Position numbers and translations under genes: made by a program. A DNA stretch of 64,000 nt from JAHBNG01 sp039028975 (lineage in GTDB: Bacteria; Chloroflexota; Anaerolineae; Caldilineales; Caldilineaceae), in contig JBCCHB010000043.1 of NCBI GenBank assembly GCA_039028975.1, forward strand, positions 1 through 64,000, given 5' to 3'. Shown here one piece after another: positions 17,166 to 25,880 of this stretch (its first letter is position 1; the number at the start of each line of letters is the position of its first letter). The notes under the pieces were generated by a model. That model ran no database searches, was not told the DNA's origin, and was given only the letters and a program-made list of their open reading frames with translations.

Positions 17166-18461
17166 ATGAGAATTATTCTATACCTAGGCAAGGGCGGTGT
17201 AGGCAAGACGACTATGGCCGCCGCGACTGCTATGCGGAGTGCCGAACTAGGCTATAAGACATTAGTCGTTAGCACGGATATTGCCCACAGCCTAGCTGAT
17301 AGTTTAGATACAGAACTGGGAAACCAACCTATTGAGGTTGCCCCTAATTTATTTGCCCAAGAGATTAACGTCCTAGACGAACTGCGGGACAATTGGGGAA
17401 AGCTGCAGAGCTATGTTGGCAATGTATTGCGCAAAGAGGGAATGAACAAAGCCATTGCGGAAGAGATGGCGATCATTCCAGGGATGGAAGAGATTGTTAG
17501 CCTACTCCATATACACCGTCAGGCCAAGCAAAATACGTATGACCGGGTGATTGTTGACGCCGCTCCGACGGGGGAAACCATGCGCCTACTCACCATGCCA
17601 GAGAGCTTCAGTTGGTATGTTGAGCGCTTTATGGGTGGGACCATGGGCATTTCTCGCGTTGCGACAGGGATTCTGCGCAAGTTTGTCCCAGAGGCAGAGG
17701 CGTTAGACGGACTTGCCAATCTGGTGGAAGGCGTCAAGCAGCTTCAGAAGACGTTGATTAATCCAGAGATTACGAGCTATCGCATCGTGGTCAACCCAGA
17801 AAAGATGGTCATCAAAGAAGGGGCACGCGCACTTACCTATCTTTCCCTCTATGGCTATCCTGTGGACGCAATTATGGTCAACAGAATTTTGCCAGGTATT
17901 TCACTGATTCGCCCTTCTCTGTCTCATGACGGTTCATCTGGAAACAGCTCATCTGGATTCGGTTCATCGACCATTAACTCAACCGACAATCCTTATGGAA
18001 TCAGCGGTGCCACCCTTGAAATACCCAGCCAGGATGAGTATTTGCAGCAACTTCAAAAGAATCAGTGTCGGTATCTGACCCAAATTGGCCAGGATTTCTT
18101 CCCGTTACCGCTGCTTTCGAGTGAATGGTCTGGGCGCGAGATGGTGGGCGTGGATGCCCTTAGCCATCTGGCCCAGAGCGTTTTTGGGGACGCAGATCCA
18201 GGTCAGATCTTCTTCGTAGGTCAACCTCAAGAGATCACCGAACAGGATGATTCGTTTGTACTCAAACTTCCTTTGCCTAACGTGGAATTGAACAAAGTGC
18301 AGCTAACCAAGCGGGGCGATGAACTCTTTGTACGAATTGGCAACTTCAAACGAGAATTGCTTCTTCCGGCAGCATTGGCTCAACGGGCTGCTGGTGGTGC
18401 CGTGCTCAACAATGGTGTACTCCACATAAATTTCCCACCTGTAGAGCCAAAGGCCGCATAA
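17166..18461 (+). CDS. ArsA/Get3-family ATPase with C-terminal HSP20-like domain
   Basis: The 431-residue protein starts with the deviant Walker A LGKGGVGKTTMAAA (about residues 7-20). Further ArsA-family motifs are VVSTDIAHSLADSLD, the switch region VIVDAAPTGETMRLLTMPES, and SYRIVVNPEKMVIKEGARALTYL. The last 75 residues (LPLPNVELNKVQLTKRGDEL and onward) form a small beta-sandwich like the ArsA_HSP20 domain. No arsenic genes are nearby, so a Get3-like protein-targeting or other client role is more likely than arsenite export. The frame extends to a start at 17121, but the ATG at 17166 right before the family N terminus is preferred. A serine-rich linker (about residues 255-275) interrupts the ATPase domain. 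Confidence 0.85.
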   Translation: MRIILYLGKGGVGKTTMAAATAMRSAELGYKTLVVSTDIAHSLADSLDTELGNQPIEVAPNLFAQEINVLDELRDNWGKLQSYVGNVLRKEGMNKAIAEEMAIIPGMEEIVSLLHIHRQAKQNTYDRVIVDAAPTGETMRLLTMPESFSWYVERFMGGTMGISRVATGILRKFVPEAEALDGLANLVEGVKQLQKTLINPEITSYRIVVNPEKMVIKEGARALTYLSLYGYPVDAIMVNRILPGISLIRPSLSHDGSSGNSSSGFGSSTINSTDNPYGISGATLEIPSQDEYLQQLQKNQCRYLTQIGQDFFPLPLLSSEWSGREMVGVDALSHLAQSVFGDADPGQIFFVGQPQEITEQDDSFVLKLPLPNVELNKVQLTKRGDELFVRIGNFKRELLLPAALAQRAAGGAVLNNGVLHINFPPVEPKAA

Positions 18462-18465
18462 AACC

Positions 18466-19116
18466 ATGTCAATTCGCTCTTTACTCCAAGGGCTGCTCAA
18501 TATTCTTACCGTTCAAGTGGGTGCGGTGGCTGGTTTTCAAGCTACCTTGCGGGTCGCTATGCATCGGCGACCCATGCCCATGCCTGCTCTAATGGCCCGC
18601 TTTTTGGACCATCCTTTACGCTTGGCTTATCGGAACCCGACTGAATTGATGGGGGTTTGTGGCATTGCACCCAACGAGCATGTGTTGGATGTGGGTTGTG
18701 GTACTGGTCTTTATACCGAAGAGGCTGCTCGCCTCGTAGGTGCGAACGGTCAAGTCCACGCGGTGGATATCCAAGAATCGCTGCTTGCCCAAGCCCAAAC
18801 TCGCCTAAAGGATGCGGGTTGGGCTGACCGTGTTCGCTTTCATCTCTGCCAGGCCGATACGCTCCCTTTGGCGGATGACAGTATCGACATGGCCTTGGTG
18901 ATTGCTACCCTTGGTGAAGTAAGTGACCCGACAGCGCTGATTGATGAATTGCACCGAATATTGAAACCCGATGGTCGTCTTGTCGTAAGCGAAGAGTTGC
19001 TCGATCCCGGCTACGTATCTTCCCCAACCATACGACGCTGGGTCACCGACTGCGGCTTTCGTTTCGCTGGTCGTCAAGGTAACGTTTTCTGCTTTTATGA
19101 GTTATACTTTAAGTAG
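18466..19116 (+). CDS. class I SAM-dependent methyltransferase
   Basis: The 216-residue protein has a typical Rossmann methyltransferase core: motif I HVLDVGCGTGLYTEEAA, the acidic end of strand 2 in VHAVDIQESLL, then LCQADTLPLADDSIDMALVIATLGEV and HRILKPDGRLVVSE. The N-terminal 60 residues include a basic amphipathic stretch. It begins 4 bp after the ArsA-like stop codon, so the two are likely co-transcribed. The substrate cannot be told from sequence; the UbiE-like layout allows a small lipid or quinone. Confidence 0.85.
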   Translation: MSIRSLLQGLLNILTVQVGAVAGFQATLRVAMHRRPMPMPALMARFLDHPLRLAYRNPTELMGVCGIAPNEHVLDVGCGTGLYTEEAARLVGANGQVHAVDIQESLLAQAQTRLKDAGWADRVRFHLCQADTLPLADDSIDMALVIATLGEVSDPTALIDELHRILKPDGRLVVSEELLDPGYVSSPTIRRWVTDCGFRFAGRQGNVFCFYELYFK

Positions 19117-19176
19117 ATGTCCTTTGCATATTCGGCCAATCTTGGGAACCATTATTGCGGTATTGGATAAACTTCG

Positions 19177-20301
19177 ATGATACACTCGCCCGTAGATGTC
19201 AAATTGCCCTACATTTCAGCAGACGTACCAGGCATAGGAGGGGCTTTACGCGCAATACCTGAGCATTTTGTTGTTGAGGAAGTTGCACTCTACGAGCCTG
19301 AGGGTGAAGGCCAACATCTCTACATTAACCTGACCAAAGTAGAATTGACAACCAAAGAGGTTCAGCAGCAGCTAGCCAAACTCTTTCAGATCGATCGGAA
19401 CAGTATTGGTTTTGCTGGGATGAAAGATAAGTTTGCCTCTACTACCCAAACGTTTAGCCTTTCCCTAGGACATATTTCAACTGACGAAGTTGATCAAGCT
19501 GCTAAGCGGATTCAGGACGAACTGCCCGTAACTGTACATTGGGCAAAGCGGCACAAAAATAAACTAAAGACGGGTCACCTGTTGGGGAACCGTTTTCGAA
19601 TTGTCATTACCAATTTAAGCCAACCGCTGGCTAAGGCTCAGACAAATGCCCAGGCTATTGCCACCCAATTGTCACAGACCGGATTGCCCAACTATTTTGG
19701 TCCTCAGCGATTTGGCATCAACGGTGAGAATGTGGCGCGAGGGTACGACCTGCTTGTGAATGGGCGCTTTATCCGTGACCGTTGGCTCCGACGGTTTCTT
19801 GTCTCTAGCTATCAAAGTTACTTGTGTAATCGCTATTTGAGTGAGCGAGTTCAAATGGGGGCCTTTCAACATCTTCTTGCCGGTGATATCGCCAAGAAGT
19901 ATGAGACGGGTGGTATTTTTACAGTAGAGCATCTTGCTGACGAACAGCCACGGTATGAGGAGTACGAAATCAGCTTTACAGCGCCTCTCTACGGAACCAA
20001 GATGCGGGCTGCTGCTGACGAATCAGGCGACTTCGAGGCTAAAATTCTTGCCGAAAGTGGTGTTACCGATTCTCAGTGGAAAAAGGCCAAAGTTGATGGC
20101 TCTCGCCGTTTAGGGCGCTTGTTGGTATCAGATTTAGCGATCAAAACCTCTTGTGAAGAGAAGACTATCCAGCCACAACAGGGCAAAGACGATGAAGATA
20201 GCCTTACCATTGAATTCTTTTTGCCTAAAGGGGCCTTTGCGACAACTGTTCTACGTGAGTTCATGAAGAATGACTTGAGCAATATACCAGAGACTGACTG
20301 A
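19177..20301 (+). CDS. truD: tRNA pseudouridine synthase D
   Basis: The 374-residue protein carries TruD landmarks: VEEVALYEPEGEGQHLYINLTK near the N terminus, the catalytic aspartate in GFAGMKDKFASTTQ, HWAKRHKNKLKTGHLLGNRF, and NYFGPQRFG. The TRUD insertion domain follows. The enzyme isomerises uridine 13 of tRNAGlu. No strong ribosome binding site is visible before the ATG. It is followed after 13 bp by the Lon-domain gene, a likely two-gene operon. Confidence 0.93.
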   Translation: MIHSPVDVKLPYISADVPGIGGALRAIPEHFVVEEVALYEPEGEGQHLYINLTKVELTTKEVQQQLAKLFQIDRNSIGFAGMKDKFASTTQTFSLSLGHISTDEVDQAAKRIQDELPVTVHWAKRHKNKLKTGHLLGNRFRIVITNLSQPLAKAQTNAQAIATQLSQTGLPNYFGPQRFGINGENVARGYDLLVNGRFIRDRWLRRFLVSSYQSYLCNRYLSERVQMGAFQHLLAGDIAKKYETGGIFTVEHLADEQPRYEEYEISFTAPLYGTKMRAAADESGDFEAKILAESGVTDSQWKKAKVDGSRRLGRLLVSDLAIKTSCEEKTIQPQQGKDDEDSLTIEFFLPKGAFATTVLREFMKNDLSNIPETD

Positions 20302-20314
20302 GTACAAGACACAT

Positions 20315-20983
20315 ATGGATTTGCCACTATTTCCACTCAACTTGGTATTTTTTCCCGGACAGGTTTTACCACTTCATATTTTTGAGCCACGATATCGAGA
20401 GATGATCAACCACTGTCTGGATACGCGCAATCCATTCGGTATCATTCTGCTGCCTGAAGGTGCCTCTATGGAGGATAGCGAACTGCCTCCCCACACGATT
20501 GGCACTGCGGCTCGTATAGTAGGGGTAGAACGTCTTGATGATGGACGTATGAACATTACAACGATAGGCACCAAGCGATTTAAGGTCCAGAAACTACTTC
20601 GACGTCATAGCTATCTTAGTGCGGAGGTACGACACTATCCTGTCATCAATGGCAACACAAAGTTGGCCATGGATCTGGCACAAAAGGTTCGACCCCGCAT
20701 CCTCTCCTATGTGAATGCCATTGCATCGGCCAGCCGCTCGACCCTTCCCCTAAATAAATTGCCAGAAGATCCAACCAGCCTAGCTTTTTTGGTTGCTATG
20801 GCTCTGCAAGTAGAGAATGAAGACAAGCAAAAACTGTTGTCTCTCCCCAGCATCCCAGATATTCTTGCCCATGAGAACTATATGCTCTGGCGTGAAGTTT
20901 CACTGCTTGAACATATGCTCCAAACTCACGCTGTCGTTGAAGAACAAACCGCCGGACCAACAGGTTGGGTATTCCCAAATTAG
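20315..20983 (+). CDS. stand-alone Lon N-terminal substrate-binding domain protein
   Basis: The 222-residue protein consists of a Lon N-terminal (LAN/PUA-like) domain: MDLPLFPLNLVFFPGQVLPLHIFEPRYREM, PFGIILLPEGA, IGTAARIVGVERLDDGRMNITTIGTKRFKV. There is no AAA+ module and no protease domain, so it is not the Lon protease. Such proteins are common, and an adaptor or substrate-recognition role is assumed. The C-terminal helical part (LPEDPTSLAFLVAMALQV) matches the Lon N-terminal helix bundle. It starts 13 bp behind truD. Confidence 0.88.
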   Translation: MDLPLFPLNLVFFPGQVLPLHIFEPRYREMINHCLDTRNPFGIILLPEGASMEDSELPPHTIGTAARIVGVERLDDGRMNITTIGTKRFKVQKLLRRHSYLSAEVRHYPVINGNTKLAMDLAQKVRPRILSYVNAIASASRSTLPLNKLPEDPTSLAFLVAMALQVENEDKQKLLSLPSIPDILAHENYMLWREVSLLEHMLQTHAVVEEQTAGPTGWVFPN

Positions 20984-21069
20984 TTTTATAGCTCAACAGG
21001 CACCCCGGAAAATGAAAACGGTCCTGCCAATCCGTCTAATCCGTGTTCTATTTTTCTAGAGTAGATGAT

Positions 21070-22812
21070 ATGAAGGATTCTCTAAGCTGGAACTGGTTGG
21101 ATGATGGTGTCTTACCCCTCTTACTTGCCATACTGCGCAGTTGCTGGATCTGGCCTTGGTTGGGCATGCTTCAGCTCTTTCTAGTTCCAGATGTTCCTCA
21201 AGCTGCCATTCCCCTAGCACTGATTGTTGCTCTACCACTCATTAGCTATACAATGGCTCGCCGAGCCTCTTCGTATAGTCAAGGGGGGCATGGTTCAGAG
21301 CAACTCAGTCAGAGCTTGAAAAATCAACGTGCTTTGGGTAACAACCATAACGGAAACGAAATAAGCTGGTCTACTCGTCTGTGGGTTGCCATGAGTGGAC
21401 TTGTCCTGATTCTGCTCATCATTTGGTGGCAGCTCTATCGCTCCGACTATATTCTCGTCAACTCGGCTTGGCTAGAACGGCTGGGGGACAGTCTGATCCA
21501 TTGGCCTGAAGTTTCCATTCCACCCGCTGTACTGCTGATTTTAACCACCATACCTCTCTGGCTGCGGGGCCTATTGGATGCGGGGCGCTCTGCCACTCAT
21601 GACACCATTTGGTCTACGTTTTTATTTGGCGTTTTCATGATGGTGCTCTATCTGATTCTCATTTCTGTGGCAGAGGTGGATCGAATGGATCAGCTTGTGA
21701 CTTCTATTTTGGCCATGTTGGGGGCTGGTATGGGGGCATTAGCCTTCTCCAGCTTGAAGATTACTGCCGGACTGGATCGTGCTTTGGGATTCGGCGAACG
21801 CAATTTGGGCACAGATGCCGTTGTGGTACAGACACCAACCACGCCTATGATCAATCGTTACTGGCTGATGAGTGTTGGTGGCGTGGTAGGGATCTTGCTC
21901 GGTGGTGGTGTTCTGCTTACCCTGCTGATTGCACCAGAGGTACTAACGGCCATCATTGATGGGTTGTGGGCTGTGGCATCCTTCATTGGAAACATCCTGG
22001 TTGAGCTGCTCTTGCTCATTACCTATGTCTTTGCTTACATCTTCTTTTGGCTTTACCAATGGATCGAGCCATTGCTCCAAGAGCTATTTTCCAATTTTGA
22101 TATGGAGACAGAATTTTTACAAGAGCTGCAGGAGACTCCAGAAGCACCACTAGAGGAGCCGTTGACGGAACCCGAACCAGTTCCTGACTCGTTTCGCTGG
22201 ATGGCGCTGGGTATCTTGACAACCATCATTCTTCTTATCTTTGCTTTGGTTCTTCGTCGAATGCAAGGCAGTGATGTAGAGGAAACGGACGAGATCCGGG
22301 AATCGATTCTTTCGAGCGATCTGCTTCAGGAGCAGCTAAGCAGTTTTTGGGATCGGTTGATGGGTCGTTTTCGCACCCAGGATACCGATAATCCCTTTTT
22401 GGCATTGGACGGTGAAGAGACCCGTCAACGCATTCGCGCTGTCTACCAACGTCTCTTAGCCACTGCAGACGAATTGGGTCAACCCCGGCACCCCCACCTG
22501 ACGCCTCAGGAATATCGTGGCACACTGATTCAGAGCCGAGCTGGAATGGTTCTGGAAGCTAGGGCTGCCAAACCCACTGATTCGACGACTGATCCACTAG
22601 AGACGGCCACCGCCAAAATCAACCAACTCACCGGTGAACGCTTTGCTCCCCAACTAGAGCGCATTACGGCTGGGTATATTACCGCCCGCTATGGTGATAG
22701 AGCACCCTCCAATTCGACAGTAGCAGAAGTTGAAAGCGCCTGGGCTGAAATTGAAGCGGAATTACGTAGACAGGAAGACGAATCTTCTGAGGAGACAAGC
22801 CAGGAGGGATAG
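21070..22812 (+). CDS. multi-pass membrane protein with C-terminal DUF4129-like domain
   Basis: The 580-residue protein has about seven hydrophobic segments (first at LLLAILRSCWIWPWLGMLQLFLV, last near WMALGILTTIILLIFALVL). An acidic, glutamate/proline-rich loop (residues about 350-375, ETPEAPLEEPLTEPEP) and a soluble C-terminal domain with AVYQRLLATADELGQPRHPHLTPQEY follow. That motif is typical of DUF4129, often found with transglutaminase-like and MoxR genes, although none is in this window. The frame extends to an ATG at 21043; the ATG at 21070 is preferred. The function is unknown. Confidence 0.7.
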   Translation: MKDSLSWNWLDDGVLPLLLAILRSCWIWPWLGMLQLFLVPDVPQAAIPLALIVALPLISYTMARRASSYSQGGHGSEQLSQSLKNQRALGNNHNGNEISWSTRLWVAMSGLVLILLIIWWQLYRSDYILVNSAWLERLGDSLIHWPEVSIPPAVLLILTTIPLWLRGLLDAGRSATHDTIWSTFLFGVFMMVLYLILISVAEVDRMDQLVTSILAMLGAGMGALAFSSLKITAGLDRALGFGERNLGTDAVVVQTPTTPMINRYWLMSVGGVVGILLGGGVLLTLLIAPEVLTAIIDGLWAVASFIGNILVELLLLITYVFAYIFFWLYQWIEPLLQELFSNFDMETEFLQELQETPEAPLEEPLTEPEPVPDSFRWMALGILTTIILLIFALVLRRMQGSDVEETDEIRESILSSDLLQEQLSSFWDRLMGRFRTQDTDNPFLALDGEETRQRIRAVYQRLLATADELGQPRHPHLTPQEYRGTLIQSRAGMVLEARAAKPTDSTTDPLETATAKINQLTGERFAPQLERITAGYITARYGDRAPSNSTVAEVESAWAEIEAELRRQEDESSEETSQEG

Positions 22813-22848
22813 CTTGGCCATTCTGTCGGTAGCGCTCTTTTCAAAAAT

Positions 22849-23703
22849 TTATAGCGCCGCTGCTTCCCACATCTTATGCATGGCTGTGCTTATCTCTGCA
22901 ACCGCTTCCTCGTCAGGCAAATCGCGCAGCCGCTGATTAAATGGTTCGGCCACCACTGGACCATCATATCCTATATCGCGCAGGGCATGAAGAAAGCCAG
23001 TTAAGTCAAGTTCTTTCGTGTAGCCAGGCAAATCCCGAATGTTGTCTTTGCGCTCATCCACAGCTACGCCTGCCTCTCCATCATTGACGTGAACATAGAC
23101 AACCTGCTCTTTGCTAAGCTTTCGCACATCATCTGCCGTGGCGTAAGAATTTTCCACGTGGAAGATATCAACCAAATACCCCATATTAGGCGTGCCGATG
23201 GCCGAATTGAGTTCTGACATACCATCGATTGTGTGGATAAACTGGTACTTGTAGCGCTCGCGAAACTCTTTTGTGCCAACCCATTCTAGACCAAAGCGGA
23301 TGCCGTGATCTGCTAGAATTTGGGCGGCCGGTTGGAGGCGGTTTGCGTGAAGGTCAAAATTTTCTTCGAAGGTAAGCTCATCATGGCCAGGGATGATGTA
23401 GGTATAGCAGCGGTTTAGCTTTAGGCTTTGGGCCGCTTGTGCCAGACGAGGTAAAGCTGCCATGCCTTCCTCCCATGTACCTTCGTCAAGTCGGAAATTG
23501 ACAGGAAAGCCCCAAGCACCAGGCCGCACCCCGGCATCGTCAAATAGTGATTGGGTACTGTCTTTTCCCATCTCGTCAACAAGATCGGCAATTTCCACAA
23601 TCGAAACGTCAACGCCGGGAAAATTGTGACGACTGGCTAAATCAATGCTGCGGCGCAGATCGGCTTTGACACCGATAGTGGCTGAGTTCAAACAGATATA
23701 CAT
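22849..23703 (-). CDS. sugar phosphate isomerase/epimerase (xylose isomerase-like TIM barrel)
   Basis: The 284-residue protein belongs to the AP-endonuclease-2/xylose-isomerase-like TIM-barrel family. Likely metal ligands are Glu in RFGLEWVGTKEF, Asp and His in MGYLVDIFHVENSY, His in VVYVHVNDGEAG, and Glu in GPVVAEPFNQ. It probably isomerises or epimerises a keto-sugar or inositol derivative. It is the last gene of a minus-strand run in which gaps are 12-16 bp, downstream of a P1 peptidase, a Gfo/Idh/MocA oxidoreductase and a sulfatase. That partnership points to breakdown of a sulfated or modified sugar. The ribosome binding site AGGAGAAGCAC precedes the ATG. Confidence 0.85.
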   Translation of the reverse strand: MYICLNSATIGVKADLRRSIDLASRHNFPGVDVSIVEIADLVDEMGKDSTQSLFDDAGVRPGAWGFPVNFRLDEGTWEEGMAALPRLAQAAQSLKLNRCYTYIIPGHDELTFEENFDLHANRLQPAAQILADHGIRFGLEWVGTKEFRERYKYQFIHTIDGMSELNSAIGTPNMGYLVDIFHVENSYATADDVRKLSKEQVVYVHVNDGEAGVAVDERKDNIRDLPGYTKELDLTGFLHALRDIGYDGPVVAEPFNQRLRDLPDEEAVAEISTAMHKMWEAAAL

Positions 23704-23715
23704 TATGTGCTTCTC

Positions 23716-24837
23716 CTATTTCTTAGAGCGATGGCTCATCGGCGTGTTGATTACGGCCAAAATCTGCTCTGTTGGCAAGGCCTTAACTGTACGCCCTTTA
23801 TAGCCAGACATGGTATGGGCCATAAAGAGCGAGTTGAGAATAGCCTCCTCAGTCGCTTCAATGGCCGCCTGAAAAAGTGGCGACATATGTTCATTGGGCA
23901 ACTCAGCAATGATGGAGGCTTCTGCCCGACGAGCTGCTGTCCGACGAATAGCTTCTTCGCTAGAGAAGGCGATGACATAATCACCTGAACCGTCAGACAT
24001 GGACGCACCTGTACGTGCTAATCCGGCTAGGCCACGTCGGGCTAATCGGGTGAGATTGCGGTCAGAGAGAGGGGCATCGGTTGCGATGATGATCATGATG
24101 GAGCCATCTGGGCTGTTATTCTCTGCGGTTTGGCTGGATCTGACCTCACGCCACTCTTTGCCATAATATTGATCCAATAAGACGCCCACTGGTTCACCGA
24201 GGACCTGTAGTACGCCACCGTAATTCGACTGTACAAGCACGCCTACTGTATAGTTCCCAACTTCTTGGGGAAGCAGACGAGAACTGGTGCCAATACCCCC
24301 TTTCCAGCCAAATGCAACGGTGCCAGTCCCGGCTCCCACACAACCTTCATCAACGAGGCCACGACTCGCAACATCGATAGCGTGCCGCAAGATCTCAGGT
24401 GTCAGCACGCGCTTGCGGATGTTGTTGAGATAGCCATCGTTGGTTTCGCCCACCACCATATTGACCGAACGGACAGATTCGTTGCCTGGCTGGGCCAATG
24501 TCCAGTCGAGTAACGCATCTCCAGCCCTGGGGACGGATAGCGTATTGGTTAACAGGATAGGCGTCTCAATTTCGCCCAGCTCTTCAATTTGGGTGGATCC
24601 CATGAGCTTGCCGTACCCATTCCCCACTGCAACACCCGCTGGTACCTTTTCCTGATAGATATTGCCACTATGGGGCAGTATTGCGGTGGCACCGGTACGA
24701 ACGTCATTTCCCTCAATGACTGTTATATGGCCTACAGATACGTGATGCACATCGGTAATGGCATTCAGCGGTCCCGTTGGCAGGATACCAGGCGCAATGC
24801 CTAACTCACGTGCTCTGACTGGTGGAGTTGGTGTCAC
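23716..24837 (-). CDS. P1/DmpA-family (S58) aminopeptidase
   Basis: The 373-residue protein matches the DmpA/BapA N-terminal-nucleophile family: ITDVHHVSVGHITVIEG, GVAVGNGYGKLMGSTQIEELG, VGAGTGTVAFGWKGGIGTSSR, VGVLVQSNYGG, and DGSIMIIIATDAPLSDRNL. In the family the precursor self-cleaves before the Ser of the last motif, freeing a nucleophilic N-terminal Ser; the Gly-Ser pair is present. These enzymes release N-terminal D- or L-amino acids from amides and peptides. The frame stays open into the neighbouring gene. The GTG at 24837, with GAGGGG in front, avoids overlap and is used. It is 16 bp behind the oxidoreductase stop codon. Confidence 0.85.
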   Translation of the reverse strand: MTPTPPVRARELGIAPGILPTGPLNAITDVHHVSVGHITVIEGNDVRTGATAILPHSGNIYQEKVPAGVAVGNGYGKLMGSTQIEELGEIETPILLTNTLSVPRAGDALLDWTLAQPGNESVRSVNMVVGETNDGYLNNIRKRVLTPEILRHAIDVASRGLVDEGCVGAGTGTVAFGWKGGIGTSSRLLPQEVGNYTVGVLVQSNYGGVLQVLGEPVGVLLDQYYGKEWREVRSSQTAENNSPDGSIMIIIATDAPLSDRNLTRLARRGLAGLARTGASMSDGSGDYVIAFSSEEAIRRTAARRAEASIIAELPNEHMSPLFQAAIEATEEAILNSLFMAHTMSGYKGRTVKALPTEQILAVINTPMSHRSKK

Positions 24838-24853
24838 TGATTTCCCCTCGGTT

Positions 24854-25867
24854 CTACAGGTCGATTGGCTGTTTCGATTCGATGCTATCCAGTATGGCAT
24901 CGCAAATCTGCATAGCCCTATGTGCATCCCGCAGCGTCGGCAAGGCTGATTGCCCACTCTGAATGGCCTGAGCGAATGCCTGCATTTGGTGCCAATAGCC
25001 ACCTCGCTTTTCTGCGTTGTCCCTGGTAGCTGGTGCCCAATAGTGGCCTGGAATGCCTGGATTAGGCGCGTATCCGCTTTCGCCTGTGTTGGGTTCAAAG
25101 TTAAGGGTGTGGAGATCGACTAGCCGCAGATGGGCGCGCGCGTCGCCTGCCGCCTCTAGCTTACAGGTCCAGTTTGGTGTTGCGCCTGTTAGCGTGATGG
25201 TACCTGTTGCGCCATTGGCAAAGGTGGCTACTGATGCAATGGAGAAGTACCCATCTTCACCCGCACAATGATCCGCATAAATACGCACAATCTCCCCGCC
25301 CACGTGACGAGCCAGATCCACAGCATGGGTTGCCTGGAATATCATGTAGGTCCAGCCGGTGCGATAGTCGGACGTTTGAGTCCAGACAGGATTGGGCATA
25401 AAGTATCGACTTTCCAAAAAGAGGAGCTTGCCAAATTCGGGTGTGGCCATCAGCTCTTTAAATTTTCGTACCCCCGGCGCATGGCGCATGTTGTGGCCTA
25501 CCTGAGTCAGAATGCCTTTCGATTCTGCCAGCTCGACCAGTTCTAGCCCTTGTTCAGGAATGCGGCCTGCCGGTTTCTCCATCATCAACGGTAGTCCCGC
25601 TTCCAGCACCTGTTTGCCACAGAGGTAGTGCATGTCTGGCGGTCCCACAACCATGACTGCGTCCAGCGCTTCCGTTTCGAGCATTTTGCTCAGATCGCTA
25701 TAGGAGCGAAGTGCGCCAAAATTTCGGGCATTGCGCTCGGCCAGATCGGATTGAATATCGCAGCAGGCGATTAGATCCAGCTCTGGGATGGTGGCAAAGT
25801 TGGGGTACCAGGACGCGCTTGCCTGGCGTCCACACCCAACAAAGCCGATTCTTACAGGGTCACTCAT
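24854..25867 (-). CDS. Gfo/Idh/MocA-family oxidoreductase
   Basis: The 337-residue protein has an N-terminal Rossmann domain (VRIGFVGCGRQASASWYPNF) and the EKP motif (LPLMMEKPAGR), whose Lys takes part in catalysis in the family. The C-terminal alpha/beta substrate domain includes YFMPNPVWTQTSDYRTGWTYMIFQATHAVDLARHVGG. It most likely oxidises or reduces a sugar or inositol ring with NAD(P). An AAGGAG precedes the ATG at 25867, 13 bp behind the sulfatase stop codon, so the gene is translated as part of the sulfatase operon. The upstream in-frame start at 25906 would overlap the sulfatase and is rejected. Confidence 0.9.
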   Translation of the reverse strand: MSDPVRIGFVGCGRQASASWYPNFATIPELDLIACCDIQSDLAERNARNFGALRSYSDLSKMLETEALDAVMVVGPPDMHYLCGKQVLEAGLPLMMEKPAGRIPEQGLELVELAESKGILTQVGHNMRHAPGVRKFKELMATPEFGKLLFLESRYFMPNPVWTQTSDYRTGWTYMIFQATHAVDLARHVGGEIVRIYADHCAGEDGYFSIASVATFANGATGTITLTGATPNWTCKLEAAGDARAHLRLVDLHTLNFEPNTGESGYAPNPGIPGHYWAPATRDNAEKRGGYWHQMQAFAQAIQSGQSALPTLRDAHRAMQICDAILDSIESKQPIDL

Positions 25868-25880
25868 GGGTTTCTCCTTC

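Noticed and set aside
17166..18461. arsenite-efflux ATPase of an ars operon
   Set aside because: No arsB, arsD, arsR or arsenate reductase gene is nearby, and the cysteine-rich metal site is not seen. The protein fits the broader ArsA/Get3 group.
20315..20983. truncated Lon protease gene
   Set aside because: The length, the stop codon and the context fit the widespread stand-alone Lon N-terminal-domain proteins; no AAA or protease remnant follows.
23716..25098. longer P1 peptidase start overlapping the oxidoreductase
   Set aside because: The extra 87 residues would lie over the conserved C terminus of the Gfo/Idh/MocA gene in another frame; GTG 24837 has a ribosome binding site and family-like N terminus.
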